40,050 nt of DNA from Actinomycetes bacterium (GCA_024228575.1 JAAETH010000510.1:1-40050); one strand, 5' to 3'; counted from the stretch's first letter, positions 25,525 to 35,305 are shown. Numbers and translations: made by a program. The notes: generated by a model not told the origin, from the letters alone.

Positions 25525-28500
25525 ATGATCAAGCAGGGTGATGCGGTTCGAGATAGTCCAGATGGTTCGGGCCAAACGGCAGCGCTGCGGGTCCTGGGGA
25601 TCGTCGGCGCGGTCATGACCGTTGTGGGTGCACTGCTGGCCGGCAGCCTCAACGAGCTCCAGCAGGCCCTCGACGGCAGCCGCTTCGAGACGGCTCTAGC
25701 CTCGATGCCAGATGCACGAAGGAATGTGTGGGCCGACATCGTCGTGATGGCGCCCGGATATCTTGGGCTCTGTGTCGCACTGATGGCCACCAGAACCCGG
25801 GAACCGAAACGGCGTGTGGGAGCCGGGTGGTCGATCGGATTCATCGCCGGAGCGTTTGTGGCTGACCAGATCGAGAACATCCTGGTCCTGTCCGCCATCT
25901 CAGAAGGTTCGCCAGACGACGGTCTGGTGTCGGCCATCCGCATGTTCGGAAGCATCAAGTGGACCCTCATAATCGGTGGCGTCATCGCTGCGTTCGTCGC
26001 ACTGATACAGAAGCCCGATGCGGACGATCACTTCTTTCGTTGGCGTAGCCGCTGGCACCGCGCGATGGTGGCTACCGGCGCAGTCTTGGTCATCGCCGGC
26101 AGCGCACTGATGGCGATCGACGGTGGGGTCAACGATCTCCAGACAGCGATCGACGAAACTGCGTTCGGGCTGTTCGACCGCGCACGTTCCCCCGCGAGGG
26201 CATCGTTGTACGACTCTCTGGTGTTCGTTCCCGGCTACCTGCTTCTGGGCGTCGGCGCGTTCCTCGGTCTCGGTCAACGACAATCGAGATCGCGGACCAT
26301 CACCTCGACAGCCGACGAGCCGGAAGAGGGAAACGAGTTCATCGTTCTCGGCGACTACACCAAACTCGGGGTTGAGCAGAGGCTTGATGTCATCGTTGCG
26401 ATGAGTCCAGAACACCTCGAGTTTGCCGAACAGTTTGAGGCCACACAGGCCAACGACCTCAGCAAGAGCCGACCCGAACGGAGCGCAGCGGCCCACAACG
26501 CCGCCAACATCGGCTCAGCTCGACTCGCCAACAATCGCCGCGCACACCGAGCCATTGGCGGCATGGTCTTGGTCGTGCTCGCCGCCGTCGCCGACTGGGT
26601 CGAGAACATCACCTTCGTGGGACTTGTGGATAGCCCAGATGCGGCGAGCTTCGAAGTCATGCGAAGTGCCGGCACGGTGAAGCTGGCCATGTTCGTGCTG
26701 GCGCTGTCGACATGGTTCTGGTTCATCTCGCACCGGCCGGTCCCCCGTCGTCGACCCCGACCACACGACTCGATGCCAGACTCAGCGATGGATGACTGGC
26801 ATCCGTCCCAGAACCGACGAGGTGTCTGTCTGTCGGGGGGCGGGATCCGCTCGGCCGCGTTTTCGATGGGTGCGGTTCAGGCCCTGGACGACGACGCTCT
26901 CGCTCCACCAAGCGAGAAGTCGTACGTCAAACGATCTCGATACCTCGCCGCCGTCTCCGGTGGTGGCTACTTCGGCGCCGGGTTTGCTGCCAGCAACTAC
27001 CCGGCCGACCGTTCGGGCGCAACAAACGGGTGGGCCACGGGATCGCCGGAGGAACGTCACTTTCGCGACAACTCGTCGTACCTGGTCCCCGACCTGTGGC
27101 AGGGGGTGAGAGGGTTCAGTCGACTGGCAGCCGGCGTCGTCGTAAACGTGGCCGTCATCTGGCTGGCGCTGTTCGTCGTGGCACGACCGGTCGGTTGGCT
27201 GATGAACGATATCCATCCCCAGCTGGCAACCCCTGGCTCGACGATCTTCACGCCCTCAGAGCCGATCGAACTCGGAACCTCGTTGACCATCATCGACCCC
27301 AACGGCGGTGCAGCCCTCGAGGACGGCGACGTCCTCGAGTTCCAGCTGCTCACCAGCTCCGGTTGGACCGTGTGTTTCGCTCCTGGTGTTCGAGCCAAAC
27401 CATGTGAACACTCCGCCGTACCGGCGACACCCGACCCCGGGAAGAGCGAGAACGTCGGGGCGTTCACGGCGACCGTCGAGCCGCTGGTTCCCGGTCTGGT
27501 CCGTTGGGAGGCCGGCACGGTCGAGATCACCCGCCAGCCCCTGCTCGGACTGTCACTCGACTCCGCCGACTCGGACACTTCCTCCCACGGATCCGGATCG
27601 GACTGCAACGACGGCGCTCTCATCCGACCGCTCGCGCTTGTCGACGGTGAGGCCGTCTTTGCCCCGGGTACAGGCGACGACGTGTCGGTGCGCAATGCCC
27701 GCTTCTGCGTCGAGCTGTCTCACGACGTGGTGCTGCTGGAGGACACGGCGAGGTCGGTTGACGACATAGGCAAGCTCCTGGTCATCGACGGCGACGCCCA
27801 GGTCGTTCCTCGCTCGATCAGCGGTCTGGCCATCCGCCCGGGATTCACCCCTCGCGACTGGATGTGGGCCGGCTCGATCATCGTCCTGGCCATCGGACTG
27901 ATCGCATCCATGTCGGTCATGTTCGGGCGCTTCACCGGGCGCATCAGGTGGGCCGGACGTCTTGTCGGCACCTCGAGCATCGCCGCCGGCCTCCTCGTGT
28001 TCATGCTTCTCGTCGGACTGCCGTGGATGGTCACCGACGGATTGAGAGCCGTCGCAAGAATGGTCTCGTTGCTGCCTGGTGTCGACGGCACAGAATCGGC
28101 CCTCGGATCCGGGTTGGTCGACTATGTGCTTCCCTCGGGTGGCTTCTTGGCAATCATCTACACGGCGCTACAGGGATATCTGGCGTCGAACAAGGGTGCA
28201 GCGGGATCCGATCCGACCGCAGGGACCGCCAGAAGGATCTGGAATCGTTTCCGGGGACTCGACGACAAGCTCGGGTGGTACGAGCTCTCGATCAGCAAGA
28301 TCGTCGCCACCGTAGTCGCAGCGGTCGTGCCGTTCATCTTGTTCGTCACGATGGTTCAATACGCCAGCGCCAACGGCCCGAGCGGGCGCCTGATGGGGTT
28401 TGCGTTCATCCGCGACAGCCTTCCCGATTCGCTGGTGCTGCCGGAGCTGACCAAGTTCGTGCTGGTCGTCATCGGCCTGGGGTTGTTCCACCTCACAGCC

Positions 28501-29856
28501 GATGCCAGCAGTTGGTCGTTACACCCCTTCTACAAGCAGCGCCTGTCGAAGGCCTACCTGGTGGACAGAGCCGATCCCCTGGACACGACGGCACCGGTTC
28601 ACGAGCGGCCCTACGACCAGCCACTCACGTTCCAGCCGCTCACCAAAGACGCCGCGTCGCCAGGCCTGCTGAAACGAACATCCGACGAGGGGGAGACCGG
28701 TCCTCAGCTGGTCGTGTGTTGTGCGGTGAATCTCAGCGACGAAGGCGCCGTTCCTCCGGCACGGCGGGCTGCGTCGTGGACATTCTCCGCCGACTACACG
28801 GGCGGGCCGGTCGTCGGCTGGCACACGACCAGCGACTACTGGGAAGCCATGGACGGCCTGAAGGCAAGACAACTCGATCTGACGGTTCCGTCTGCAATGT
28901 CGATTTCGGGGGCGGCATTCTCGCCGGCGATGGGCAAGTTCAATCTCGGTCCCCTGGGCACTGCCCTCGCTGTGGCCAACCTCAGGCTCGGGGTGTGGTT
29001 GCCCCATCCCGCCGTGGTCGACAAGAGGCCATCACGCTCCTGGTGGCGCATCAATCGGCCAGGTTGGGGGTGGTTCCTGCGCGAATATCGCAACAAGTAC
29101 AAGTTCGACAGCGACTATCTGTACGTGTCCGACGGCGGCCATTGGGAGAACCTCGGGCTGGTCGAGCTGTTGCGTCGGGGATGCACCGAGATCGTCTGTA
29201 TCAACGCCGGTGGCGACAGCCAGGAGAAGTTCACAACCATCGGCGAAGCGATCGCCCTTGCTCGAGAAGACCTCGGCGTCGAGGTGACGATCGATCCATC
29301 ACCTCTTCGACCACCACAGGACCCCGGAGATTCCGATCGCGAGTTACGCCGCCCTCAGGGGCAGAAGGCAATGTCGGAGGCTTCGTTCGCTGTCGGCACC
29401 ATCCAGTATCCCGCCCGAAACGGTAGGCGGGACTACACAGGCCGGCTATTCCTGATCGAGCCGGCCCTGACCGACGACATCCCCTTCGACGTCCACAGCT
29501 ACGCCGAGTCGGTGACGATCTTCCCCGATGACAGCACGGGCGATCAGGTCTTCAACCACCGCCAGTTCGAGTCGTTTCGTGCCCTCGGACACCACCAGGC
29601 GGAGAGGCTGCTCGATCATCTGAGACTCGAATGGTTCAACCGTGAGTTCGGATCGAACGCCGCGCCACCAGGCGACGACGGCCAGGCACCAGATGGATTC
29701 ACGGTCAAGGGCAACATCGTCGAATCAGCCAACAACGAGGTTCGGCGTTATCACACGCCGGGCAGCCCGAACTATGCGGCCACCGATCCCGAGGTTTGGT
29801 TCCGCTCTCCGAGCGACGCAGAGGCCCACGGATTCGAACGCTCGGGAGGTTTCTGA
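25525..29856 (+). CDS. Membrane patatin-like phospholipase with duplicated 4-helix module
   Basis: 1443 residues from ATG 25525, with a GGGGGG stretch just upstream; GTG 25462 would add 21 residues. Residues 20-165 and 176-415 are two diverged copies of one four-helix unit, each with a PGYL-containing helix and a later AD-x-x-EN motif (ADQIEN near 112, ADWVEN near 356). The second copy carries an extra charged insertion of about 75 residues. The patatin part begins with the oxyanion loop CLSGGGIRSAAFSMGAV (435-451) and Ser478 in AAVSGGGYFGAG. About 725 residues, with several more membrane helices and a Cys-containing extracytoplasmic region (about 570-780), separate it from Asp1203 of SDGGHWENLG. 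Ser and Asp would form the lipid-acyl hydrolase dyad. Probable role: membrane lipid deacylation. The substrate is unknown. Confidence 0.85.
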   Translation: MIKQGDAVRDSPDGSGQTAALRVLGIVGAVMTVVGALLAGSLNELQQALDGSRFETALASMPDARRNVWADIVVMAPGYLGLCVALMATRTREPKRRVGAGWSIGFIAGAFVADQIENILVLSAISEGSPDDGLVSAIRMFGSIKWTLIIGGVIAAFVALIQKPDADDHFFRWRSRWHRAMVATGAVLVIAGSALMAIDGGVNDLQTAIDETAFGLFDRARSPARASLYDSLVFVPGYLLLGVGAFLGLGQRQSRSRTITSTADEPEEGNEFIVLGDYTKLGVEQRLDVIVAMSPEHLEFAEQFEATQANDLSKSRPERSAAAHNAANIGSARLANNRRAHRAIGGMVLVVLAAVADWVENITFVGLVDSPDAASFEVMRSAGTVKLAMFVLALSTWFWFISHRPVPRRRPRPHDSMPDSAMDDWHPSQNRRGVCLSGGGIRSAAFSMGAVQALDDDALAPPSEKSYVKRSRYLAAVSGGGYFGAGFAASNYPADRSGATNGWATGSPEERHFRDNSSYLVPDLWQGVRGFSRLAAGVVVNVAVIWLALFVVARPVGWLMNDIHPQLATPGSTIFTPSEPIELGTSLTIIDPNGGAALEDGDVLEFQLLTSSGWTVCFAPGVRAKPCEHSAVPATPDPGKSENVGAFTATVEPLVPGLVRWEAGTVEITRQPLLGLSLDSADSDTSSHGSGSDCNDGALIRPLALVDGEAVFAPGTGDDVSVRNARFCVELSHDVVLLEDTARSVDDIGKLLVIDGDAQVVPRSISGLAIRPGFTPRDWMWAGSIIVLAIGLIASMSVMFGRFTGRIRWAGRLVGTSSIAAGLLVFMLLVGLPWMVTDGLRAVARMVSLLPGVDGTESALGSGLVDYVLPSGGFLAIIYTALQGYLASNKGAAGSDPTAGTARRIWNRFRGLDDKLGWYELSISKIVATVVAAVVPFILFVTMVQYASANGPSGRLMGFAFIRDSLPDSLVLPELTKFVLVVIGLGLFHLTADASSWSLHPFYKQRLSKAYLVDRADPLDTTAPVHERPYDQPLTFQPLTKDAASPGLLKRTSDEGETGPQLVVCCAVNLSDEGAVPPARRAASWTFSADYTGGPVVGWHTTSDYWEAMDGLKARQLDLTVPSAMSISGAAFSPAMGKFNLGPLGTALAVANLRLGVWLPHPAVVDKRPSRSWWRINRPGWGWFLREYRNKYKFDSDYLYVSDGGHWENLGLVELLRRGCTEIVCINAGGDSQEKFTTIGEAIALAREDLGVEVTIDPSPLRPPQDPGDSDRELRRPQGQKAMSEASFAVGTIQYPARNGRRDYTGRLFLIEPALTDDIPFDVHSYAESVTIFPDDSTGDQVFNHRQFESFRALGHHQAERLLDHLRLEWFNREFGSNAAPPGDDGQAPDGFTVKGNIVESANNEVRRYHTPGSPNYAATDPEVWFRSPSDAEAHGFERSGGF

Positions 29857-29885
29857 TTCAACACACGCGCCGCTCCGAGGCGACA

Positions 29886-29990
29886 ATGGGAACCATGATC
29901 AACATCACCGATCACGAAGACGTCGATACGTTCACAGATCCGGTCGGTGTCGCTACCCCGAGTTCTCCGCACCCGGAGGTCGCTGGATGA
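29886..29990 (+). CDS. Possible small upstream ORF, 34 residues
   Basis: ATG 29886 follows GAGG by five bases, and the TGA overlaps the ATG of the next gene (ATGA), an arrangement typical of translational coupling. The product starts MGTMINITDHEDVDTFTDP and resembles nothing I recognise. Third codon positions are less G/C-rich than in neighbouring genes. It may be a leader peptide that feeds ribosomes to the ligase gene, or chance. The ligase has its own ribosome site inside it. Confidence 0.3.
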   Translation: MGTMINITDHEDVDTFTDPVGVATPSSPHPEVAG

Positions 29991-31528
29991 CCGGCCATGG
30001 ATTCATCACCGACCCACTCGATCGTTGGGCGGTCGAGCGCCCAGACCAGGCAGCGCTGGTGTTCGGCGACAGGGGCACGGACTACGCGACGTTGAAGAGT
30101 GAGGTCGATCAGCTCGCCAAGGCTCTCATCGCCGCAGGGGTCGCCCGGGGCGACCGGGTTGCGATGCTCAGCTCGCCCCGCCCCGAGTTCTGGATCAACC
30201 TGCTGGCGACAACCTCGGTCGGCGCGATCTGGGTCGGGCTCAATCCCAAGTACACCGACGGAGAACTCGACCACGTCATCACCGATGCGGAACCCAGGCT
30301 TGTCTTCGCCCTGTCGATCATCGCCGACGAGGACCAATCCGAGAAGCTGAGCGGACTCAGCCTGCGTCACCCGTCGGTCCAGGATTTCATCGTCGACGAG
30401 TGGTCGGGAGCCAGCGAGCTCGCGTTGACCACCGACGATGCGGCCCTGGCGGCGCGGCGGTCCGAGATCGACCCCTCCGATCCATGCATCATCGTCTACA
30501 CCTCAGGTTCAACCGGTAGGCCAAAAGGGGCGATGCTCACCCACACGAGCTTCACCATGTGCAACGAGATCGCCCTCGAGCGAAAGGGGCTCGAGGACAG
30601 AACCATCATCTGCAATCTGCCCGTGAACCACGTCGGTTGTATCGGCGATATCTGTGGGCGCACCATGACCGGTGGAGGGACCATCCACTTCCAAGAGTCG
30701 TTCAACCCCGACGCGATGATGAGAACGATCGAGAGCGAACACCTCAACACGTGGGGAGGTGTACCCACGATCTTCCATGTGTGTGCCAACCACCCGACAT
30801 ATCGCACAGCGGACCTGACTTCGGTCGACCTGCTGGCCTGGGGAGGTGCAGCAATGCCTGCCGATCTTCTCGAGAGCCTGATGGAGGTCACCGAGTGCCG
30901 CAGAGCCACGATGGGCTACGGGTCGACCGAGCTGACGGGTGGAGTCACCTACAGCGATCTCGAGGACTCGATCGAGAACTACTGCACAACCATCGGCACC
31001 GGCGATCCCCGCCAGGAGATCCGAATCTGGCATCCGGACGGGAGGCTCGCCGGACCGGGCGAGGCCGGCGAGATCCAGGCCAAAGGCGACTTCGTGATGG
31101 CCGGCTATTGGCGCAACCCCGAAGCGACAGATGCGGCGTTTGTCGACGGTTGGTTCAAGACGGGCGACCTCGCCGTGCGGCGCGACGATGGCTACCTGTC
31201 GATCGTCGGACGGCTCAGCGAGATGTACAAGAGCGGCGGCTACAACGTGTACCCCCGCGAGGTCGAACTGGCCCTCGAGGAATACGCGGGCATCGGCATG
31301 GCAGCCGTCGTGAGCGTGCCCGACCCGATCTATCAGGAGGTGGGGCATGCATACGTCATGACAGACGGTGAGGAGTCGGTCGATGTCGACGAGCTACTCG
31401 TTTTCGCGCGGGACCGTCTCGCCAACTACAAGGTTCCCAAGAAGATCACGGTGGCAGTCGAACTCCCGATGCTTGCGATCGGAAAGATCGACAAGGTCGC
31501 CCTACACAAGATGGCCAGAGGGGAATGA
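29987..31528 (+). CDS. Acyl-CoA ligase (AMP-dependent synthetase)
   Basis: 513 residues from ATG 29987, preceded by GGAGGT at 29975-29980; the long open frame upstream lies inside the patatin gene in another phase. Motifs: YTSGSTGRPKGAMLTH (near 170), GYGSTELTGG, WFKTGDLAVRRDDGYLSIVGR, MYKSGGYNVYPREVE and the C-terminal catalytic Lys in IGKIDKVALHK. It forms an acyl-adenylate and then a CoA thioester. The GSTELTGG segment and a Leu/Val-poor N-terminal pocket do not allow naming the acid. The methyltransferase gene starts one base after its stop, so the two should be co-expressed and may act in one pathway. Confidence 0.9.
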   Translation: MTGHGFITDPLDRWAVERPDQAALVFGDRGTDYATLKSEVDQLAKALIAAGVARGDRVAMLSSPRPEFWINLLATTSVGAIWVGLNPKYTDGELDHVITDAEPRLVFALSIIADEDQSEKLSGLSLRHPSVQDFIVDEWSGASELALTTDDAALAARRSEIDPSDPCIIVYTSGSTGRPKGAMLTHTSFTMCNEIALERKGLEDRTIICNLPVNHVGCIGDICGRTMTGGGTIHFQESFNPDAMMRTIESEHLNTWGGVPTIFHVCANHPTYRTADLTSVDLLAWGGAAMPADLLESLMEVTECRRATMGYGSTELTGGVTYSDLEDSIENYCTTIGTGDPRQEIRIWHPDGRLAGPGEAGEIQAKGDFVMAGYWRNPEATDAAFVDGWFKTGDLAVRRDDGYLSIVGRLSEMYKSGGYNVYPREVELALEEYAGIGMAAVVSVPDPIYQEVGHAYVMTDGEESVDVDELLVFARDRLANYKVPKKITVAVELPMLAIGKIDKVALHKMARGE

Positions 31529-31529
31529 C

Positions 31530-32540
31530 ATGACCGAACCAAGGATCGACACCACCCGCCTGCAGCGTCTCGCCCGCGCATACACGGAGTCGGCGGTGTT
31601 CTACGCAGCGATCGACCTCGACTTGTTCACCCACGTATCGGGGGGTGCCAGATCGATTGCCGATTTGGCGACCGCCATGGGCACCAGCGAACTGAACGCG
31701 GAACGACTGGTAGTGGTCGCCCTGGCGATGGGCCTGATCGAGTACGCCGGCGATGGCAGCATCGTCAACGCAGCCGACTGCGAGAAGTTCATGGTGAAAG
31801 GATCGGGTCGTTACGCCGGCCCCTGGATGACGTTTACCCGCCACGAGGTACCCGACTGGTTCACTCTGACGGCCAAGCTGACCGACCCCACTCCCCCGTC
31901 GGAACTCGGCATGTACGACGATCTCACCGTCGAACGAGCACGCAAGTACCACAGCGCCACGTACAGCATCGGAATGGGAGCCGGACGCCGGTTCTGCCGC
32001 ACCGTCGACCTGGTGGGCAAGAAACACCTGCTCGATCTCGGTGGAGGTTCAGGTGCATACTCGATCAATGCCGTGCAGGTGTTCGAAGGTTTGAAAGCAA
32101 CCGTGTTCGACCTGCCGCCCGTCACCGTGGTGACCCAGGAGTACCTGGATCGCAACGGCGTCGCCGATCGCGTCGACACGTGCGGAGGCGACTTCATCAA
32201 CGACCCTCTACCGACCGGGTGTGATGTGGCAGTGATGGCATCGAACCTGCCGATCTACAGCGCCGAGAACATCGCCAAGGTCGTCGCAAAGACCTTCGCC
32301 GCCCTCGAACCGGGTGGCGAGATGCACCTCATCGGCGAAACGTTGAATGCCGAAGGTGTCGGACCGCTCGATGCCGCCCTCTGGGGAATGGCCGAAATCA
32401 ACTTCGGAAGTGGTGGCCGGTCGCACACCGTCACCGACTGCATCAACTACTTCGAGGCTGCCGGGTTCGTCGATGTGGGCAACACCGACTTTGTACCCGG
32501 CACCCTGACCCGCACGACGGGCCGCAAGCCCACAGCCTGA
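31530..32540 (+). CDS. SAM-dependent O-methyltransferase (plant OMT/acetylserotonin type)
   Basis: 336 residues from ATG 31530, one base after the ligase stop, with a GAGGGGA ribosome site inside the ligase end. Residues about 10-90 form the winged-helix dimerisation domain (YTESAVFYAAIDLDLFTHV, then MGTSELNAERLVVVALAMGLI). The SAM-binding loop is LLDLGGGSGAYSI (167-179), followed by VFDLPPV as the acidic-residue strand. This is the Methyltransf_2 architecture used on phenolic, indolic and polyketide hydroxyls. Coupling to the acyl-CoA ligase suggests a small aromatic or polyketide-like substrate; this is inference. It ends tail-to-tail with the thiamine-diphosphate enzyme, three bases apart. 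Confidence 0.9.
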   Translation: MTEPRIDTTRLQRLARAYTESAVFYAAIDLDLFTHVSGGARSIADLATAMGTSELNAERLVVVALAMGLIEYAGDGSIVNAADCEKFMVKGSGRYAGPWMTFTRHEVPDWFTLTAKLTDPTPPSELGMYDDLTVERARKYHSATYSIGMGAGRRFCRTVDLVGKKHLLDLGGGSGAYSINAVQVFEGLKATVFDLPPVTVVTQEYLDRNGVADRVDTCGGDFINDPLPTGCDVAVMASNLPIYSAENIAKVVAKTFAALEPGGEMHLIGETLNAEGVGPLDAALWGMAEINFGSGGRSHTVTDCINYFEAAGFVDVGNTDFVPGTLTRTTGRKPTA

Positions 32541-32543
32541 CCT

Positions 32544-34211
32544 CTAGGGCTCCCAGGGACGCATCGCGGGACCCCAGGGGTCGGGTGTGGGGCCCATTGG
32601 AACATCGATCAGCGCAGGACACCTCGCATCGATCGCCGCGGCGAGGATCGCCCTCAATTCGTCCGGAGTTTCGGCACGGTAGCCCGGCATGTCGTAGGCA
32701 GAAGCGAGTGCGAGCATGTCGGGGTTGTACAGCTCGGTACCGTGATGATCGCCATCGAACTGCTGGCGATGCATTCGCTGCACGTTGCCGAAGGCGTCGT
32801 CTCTGAACACAACTCCGATCAGTGGAATGTTGTGGTTCATCACGGTTGCCATCTCTGACATGCCGTAGCCGAACCCGCCGTCTCCATTGATGGAGATCAC
32901 CGGCCTGTCGGGGTTCCCCACGGCTGCGCCGATGGCGGTCGGGTAGCCGTACCCGAGCGTGCCTTGATAACCCGGGTCGACATAACTGCGCCGATGGTGA
33001 ACCGGGAAGGCATATCGCGACACGTATCCGACCTGGGTCAACTCGTTCACCAGGACGGCATCGTCGGGCATCGCGTCGCGAAGCGCCCTCGAGTACGACA
33101 GCTGAGGCTCGAGGCCGGCGAGCCGCTCGTGTGCACGCGCCCTGACATCGTCGAGATCGTCGACCCAACAAGCCCGTTGGTCACCACCGATCTGGCCTTC
33201 GACCAGCGACGCGAGCGCAGCGACGCCGGTGCGGGCATCGCCGGTGATGGTGAGATCAAACTCTCTTGGTGCAGTGAAGGCATTCGGGTCGGTGTTCAGA
33301 GAGATCTGGAAGGCGTCTGGGTGAATCTTCAGCGCCCCTGCCCGTGGGCTGACGGTGCGACTGCCGACGACCAGAACCAGGTCGGCGCGCCACATCATCT
33401 CGTGGTGGGTCAGCGGCAACAGGCCCAGCGGGTGCCGCTCGTCGAAGCCGCCCTTGCCGCCGGTGCTGGCGACCAGAGGTGCACCCAGCTGCTCGGCGAG
33501 TCGATGCAGTTCATCCCACGCGTCGGCCGCCCGCGCTCCACCACCGACATAGATGAGCGGTCGCGACGCACCCAACAATCGTTCCGCCGCGGCACCGAGG
33601 TCGGCCGCGTCGCCGGGAGCAGGGGAACCCGATGGCTCGGCACCGATCGCCGAACCCTCGGTTCGATCGGACAACACGTCGGGAGGGATCTCCACAGCTA
33701 CCGGACCGGGACCCGATCCGAGCTGGACAAATGCTCCATGAAGCGCACCTGCAACCTGACCGGGATCTGTCACAAGAGTCGATGAATGGCACAGCCCTTC
33801 GAGAACACCCGACTGGTCTGGGATCTCGTGCAACAGTCCGAGGCCCTTGCCGATGCCCCTGGTTGGGATCTGCCCGGCGACGAGCAAGATCTTCGACGAA
33901 CATGCCAGAGCGGTGGCCAGCCCAGCTGTCGCGTTGAGAACCCCTGGCCCGGGGACCACCAACGCCACACCAACCCTGCCGGTGGTGCGAGAATATCCGT
34001 CAGCCGCATACGTGGTGGTGTGTTCGTGCCTGACGTTGATGAAGGTGATCTGGTCGCGGTAGGCAGCGAGACCGTTCGTCGCGTAGTCGAGCTGAACCCC
34101 GGGGATTCCAAAGATGTGGGAGACACCTTCTTCGGCCAACTGTCGTGCCATCGACACTCCACCGGTGACCTCGAAATGTGGGACATCTTCCATTCTGCTT
34201 GACAAGACCAT
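32544..34211 (-). CDS. Thiamine-diphosphate-dependent enzyme (acetolactate synthase / benzoylformate decarboxylase-like)
   Basis: 555 residues; ATG 34211 has AAAGGGG four bases upstream, so longer open-frame starts are rejected. The N-terminal PYR domain has the cofactor-activating Glu63 in NVRHEHTTTYAADG, followed by VALVVPGPGVLNATAGLATA. A central domain (about 190-330) binds no obvious FAD signature. The C-terminal PP domain has the Mg-ThDP motif GDGGFGYGMSEM (443 onward) ending in DDAFGN. It cleaves or forms C-C bonds next to a carbonyl. Homologues include acetolactate synthase, benzoylformate decarboxylase and oxalyl-CoA decarboxylase; I cannot choose. No small regulatory subunit gene is nearby, so a catabolic role is more likely than branched-chain amino-acid synthesis. 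Confidence 0.88.
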   Translation of the reverse strand: MVLSSRMEDVPHFEVTGGVSMARQLAEEGVSHIFGIPGVQLDYATNGLAAYRDQITFINVRHEHTTTYAADGYSRTTGRVGVALVVPGPGVLNATAGLATALACSSKILLVAGQIPTRGIGKGLGLLHEIPDQSGVLEGLCHSSTLVTDPGQVAGALHGAFVQLGSGPGPVAVEIPPDVLSDRTEGSAIGAEPSGSPAPGDAADLGAAAERLLGASRPLIYVGGGARAADAWDELHRLAEQLGAPLVASTGGKGGFDERHPLGLLPLTHHEMMWRADLVLVVGSRTVSPRAGALKIHPDAFQISLNTDPNAFTAPREFDLTITGDARTGVAALASLVEGQIGGDQRACWVDDLDDVRARAHERLAGLEPQLSYSRALRDAMPDDAVLVNELTQVGYVSRYAFPVHHRRSYVDPGYQGTLGYGYPTAIGAAVGNPDRPVISINGDGGFGYGMSEMATVMNHNIPLIGVVFRDDAFGNVQRMHRQQFDGDHHGTELYNPDMLALASAYDMPGYRAETPDELRAILAAAIDARCPALIDVPMGPTPDPWGPAMRPWEP

Positions 34212-34272
34212 GTGACCCCTTTCATCTGCGACCGTAGTCCGAAGGCGACAATACTTCTGCGAGACTTGCGGG

Positions 34273-35268
34273 ATGGAACCCGGTTCGAACGAATGGCTCG
34301 CCCTTGTCACCGAGGAGATCGTCGATCCCTCGCAGCGGATCATCGACCCGCACCACCACCTCTGGGGATCTCACGGGAGCATCCCCTACACCTTGGCCGA
34401 CCTCCACCGCGATACCGAATCGGGTCACAACATCGAAGCGACCGTCTTCGTCGAGTGCCGATCGAGCTACCGAACCGACGGTCCTGAACATCTGAGGCCA
34501 ATCGGTGAGACCGAGTTCGTGACCACCAGCGCGGCCGCCAGCACCGACTCGGGCAAGGCCGAGATACGCGGAATCGTCGCCCACGCCGACCTGCGGCTCG
34601 ACCAGCTGGACGAGGTTCTGGATGGCCACGTCGCGGCGGGTGGCGACCTGTTCAAGGGCATCCGCCACGCCGGGAGCCACGCCATCGACCCCACCGGGAT
34701 GTACATCCCTGGCAGAGCCCCGGCCGGCTTGTACGAGGACGTGAATTTCCAACGAGGAGTCGTGCGGCTGGGTGAACGAGGCCTGACATACGACACATGG
34801 CAATATCACTACCAGCTCGACGAGTTGACCCACCTTGCAGCGGCAGCGCCGGAAACGACCATCGTTCTCGACCACCTGAGCACCCCGCTGGGCGTGGGCC
34901 GCTTCGAGGGTTGTCACGACGAGATCTTCCCGGTGTGGAGGGCTGGCATTGCCGCTCTCGCCCGGTTCCCGAATGTCGTCGCGAAGCTGGGCGGCATGGC
35001 GATGCCGGACAACGGGTTCGGGTGGCATCAGGGCGAACGACCGCCGACCTCAGACGAGTTCGTGGTGGCACAGCGACGCTGGTATCTCGAGATGATCGAA
35101 CACTTCGGCCCTCGACGTTGCATGTTCGAGAGCAACTTCCCTGTCGACCGCTGGTCGATCTCGTACCACGTGATGTGGAACGGCCTGAAGAAGATCGCAG
35201 CAGATTTCACCGCTGATGAACGCGACCAGATGTTCTACCGGACCGCGTCAGACATCTACCGCCTCTGA
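34273..35268 (+). CDS. Amidohydrolase family 2 metal-dependent hydrolase
   Basis: 331 residues from ATG 34273; the ribosome site is weak. The metal-binding motif IIDPHHHLWG (His27-29) is at the start of the barrel, and FESNFPVDRW (Asp near 291) supplies the late Asp ligand, both typical of the amidohydrolase-2 group (PF04909). Members hydrolyse lactones or decarboxylate aromatic acids (gamma-resorcylate and aminocarboxymuconate-semialdehyde decarboxylases, 2-pyrone-4,6-dicarboxylate lactonase). It is divergent from the thiamine-diphosphate enzyme with 61 bases between starts, which supports a shared catabolic pathway. The exact reaction is unknown. Confidence 0.89.
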   Translation: MEPGSNEWLALVTEEIVDPSQRIIDPHHHLWGSHGSIPYTLADLHRDTESGHNIEATVFVECRSSYRTDGPEHLRPIGETEFVTTSAAASTDSGKAEIRGIVAHADLRLDQLDEVLDGHVAAGGDLFKGIRHAGSHAIDPTGMYIPGRAPAGLYEDVNFQRGVVRLGERGLTYDTWQYHYQLDELTHLAAAAPETTIVLDHLSTPLGVGRFEGCHDEIFPVWRAGIAALARFPNVVAKLGGMAMPDNGFGWHQGERPPTSDEFVVAQRRWYLEMIEHFGPRRCMFESNFPVDRWSISYHVMWNGLKKIAADFTADERDQMFYRTASDIYRL

Positions 35269-35305
35269 TCGGGAGCCCGGGTCGGTGCCGGAACCGCAGG
35301 GCTCA

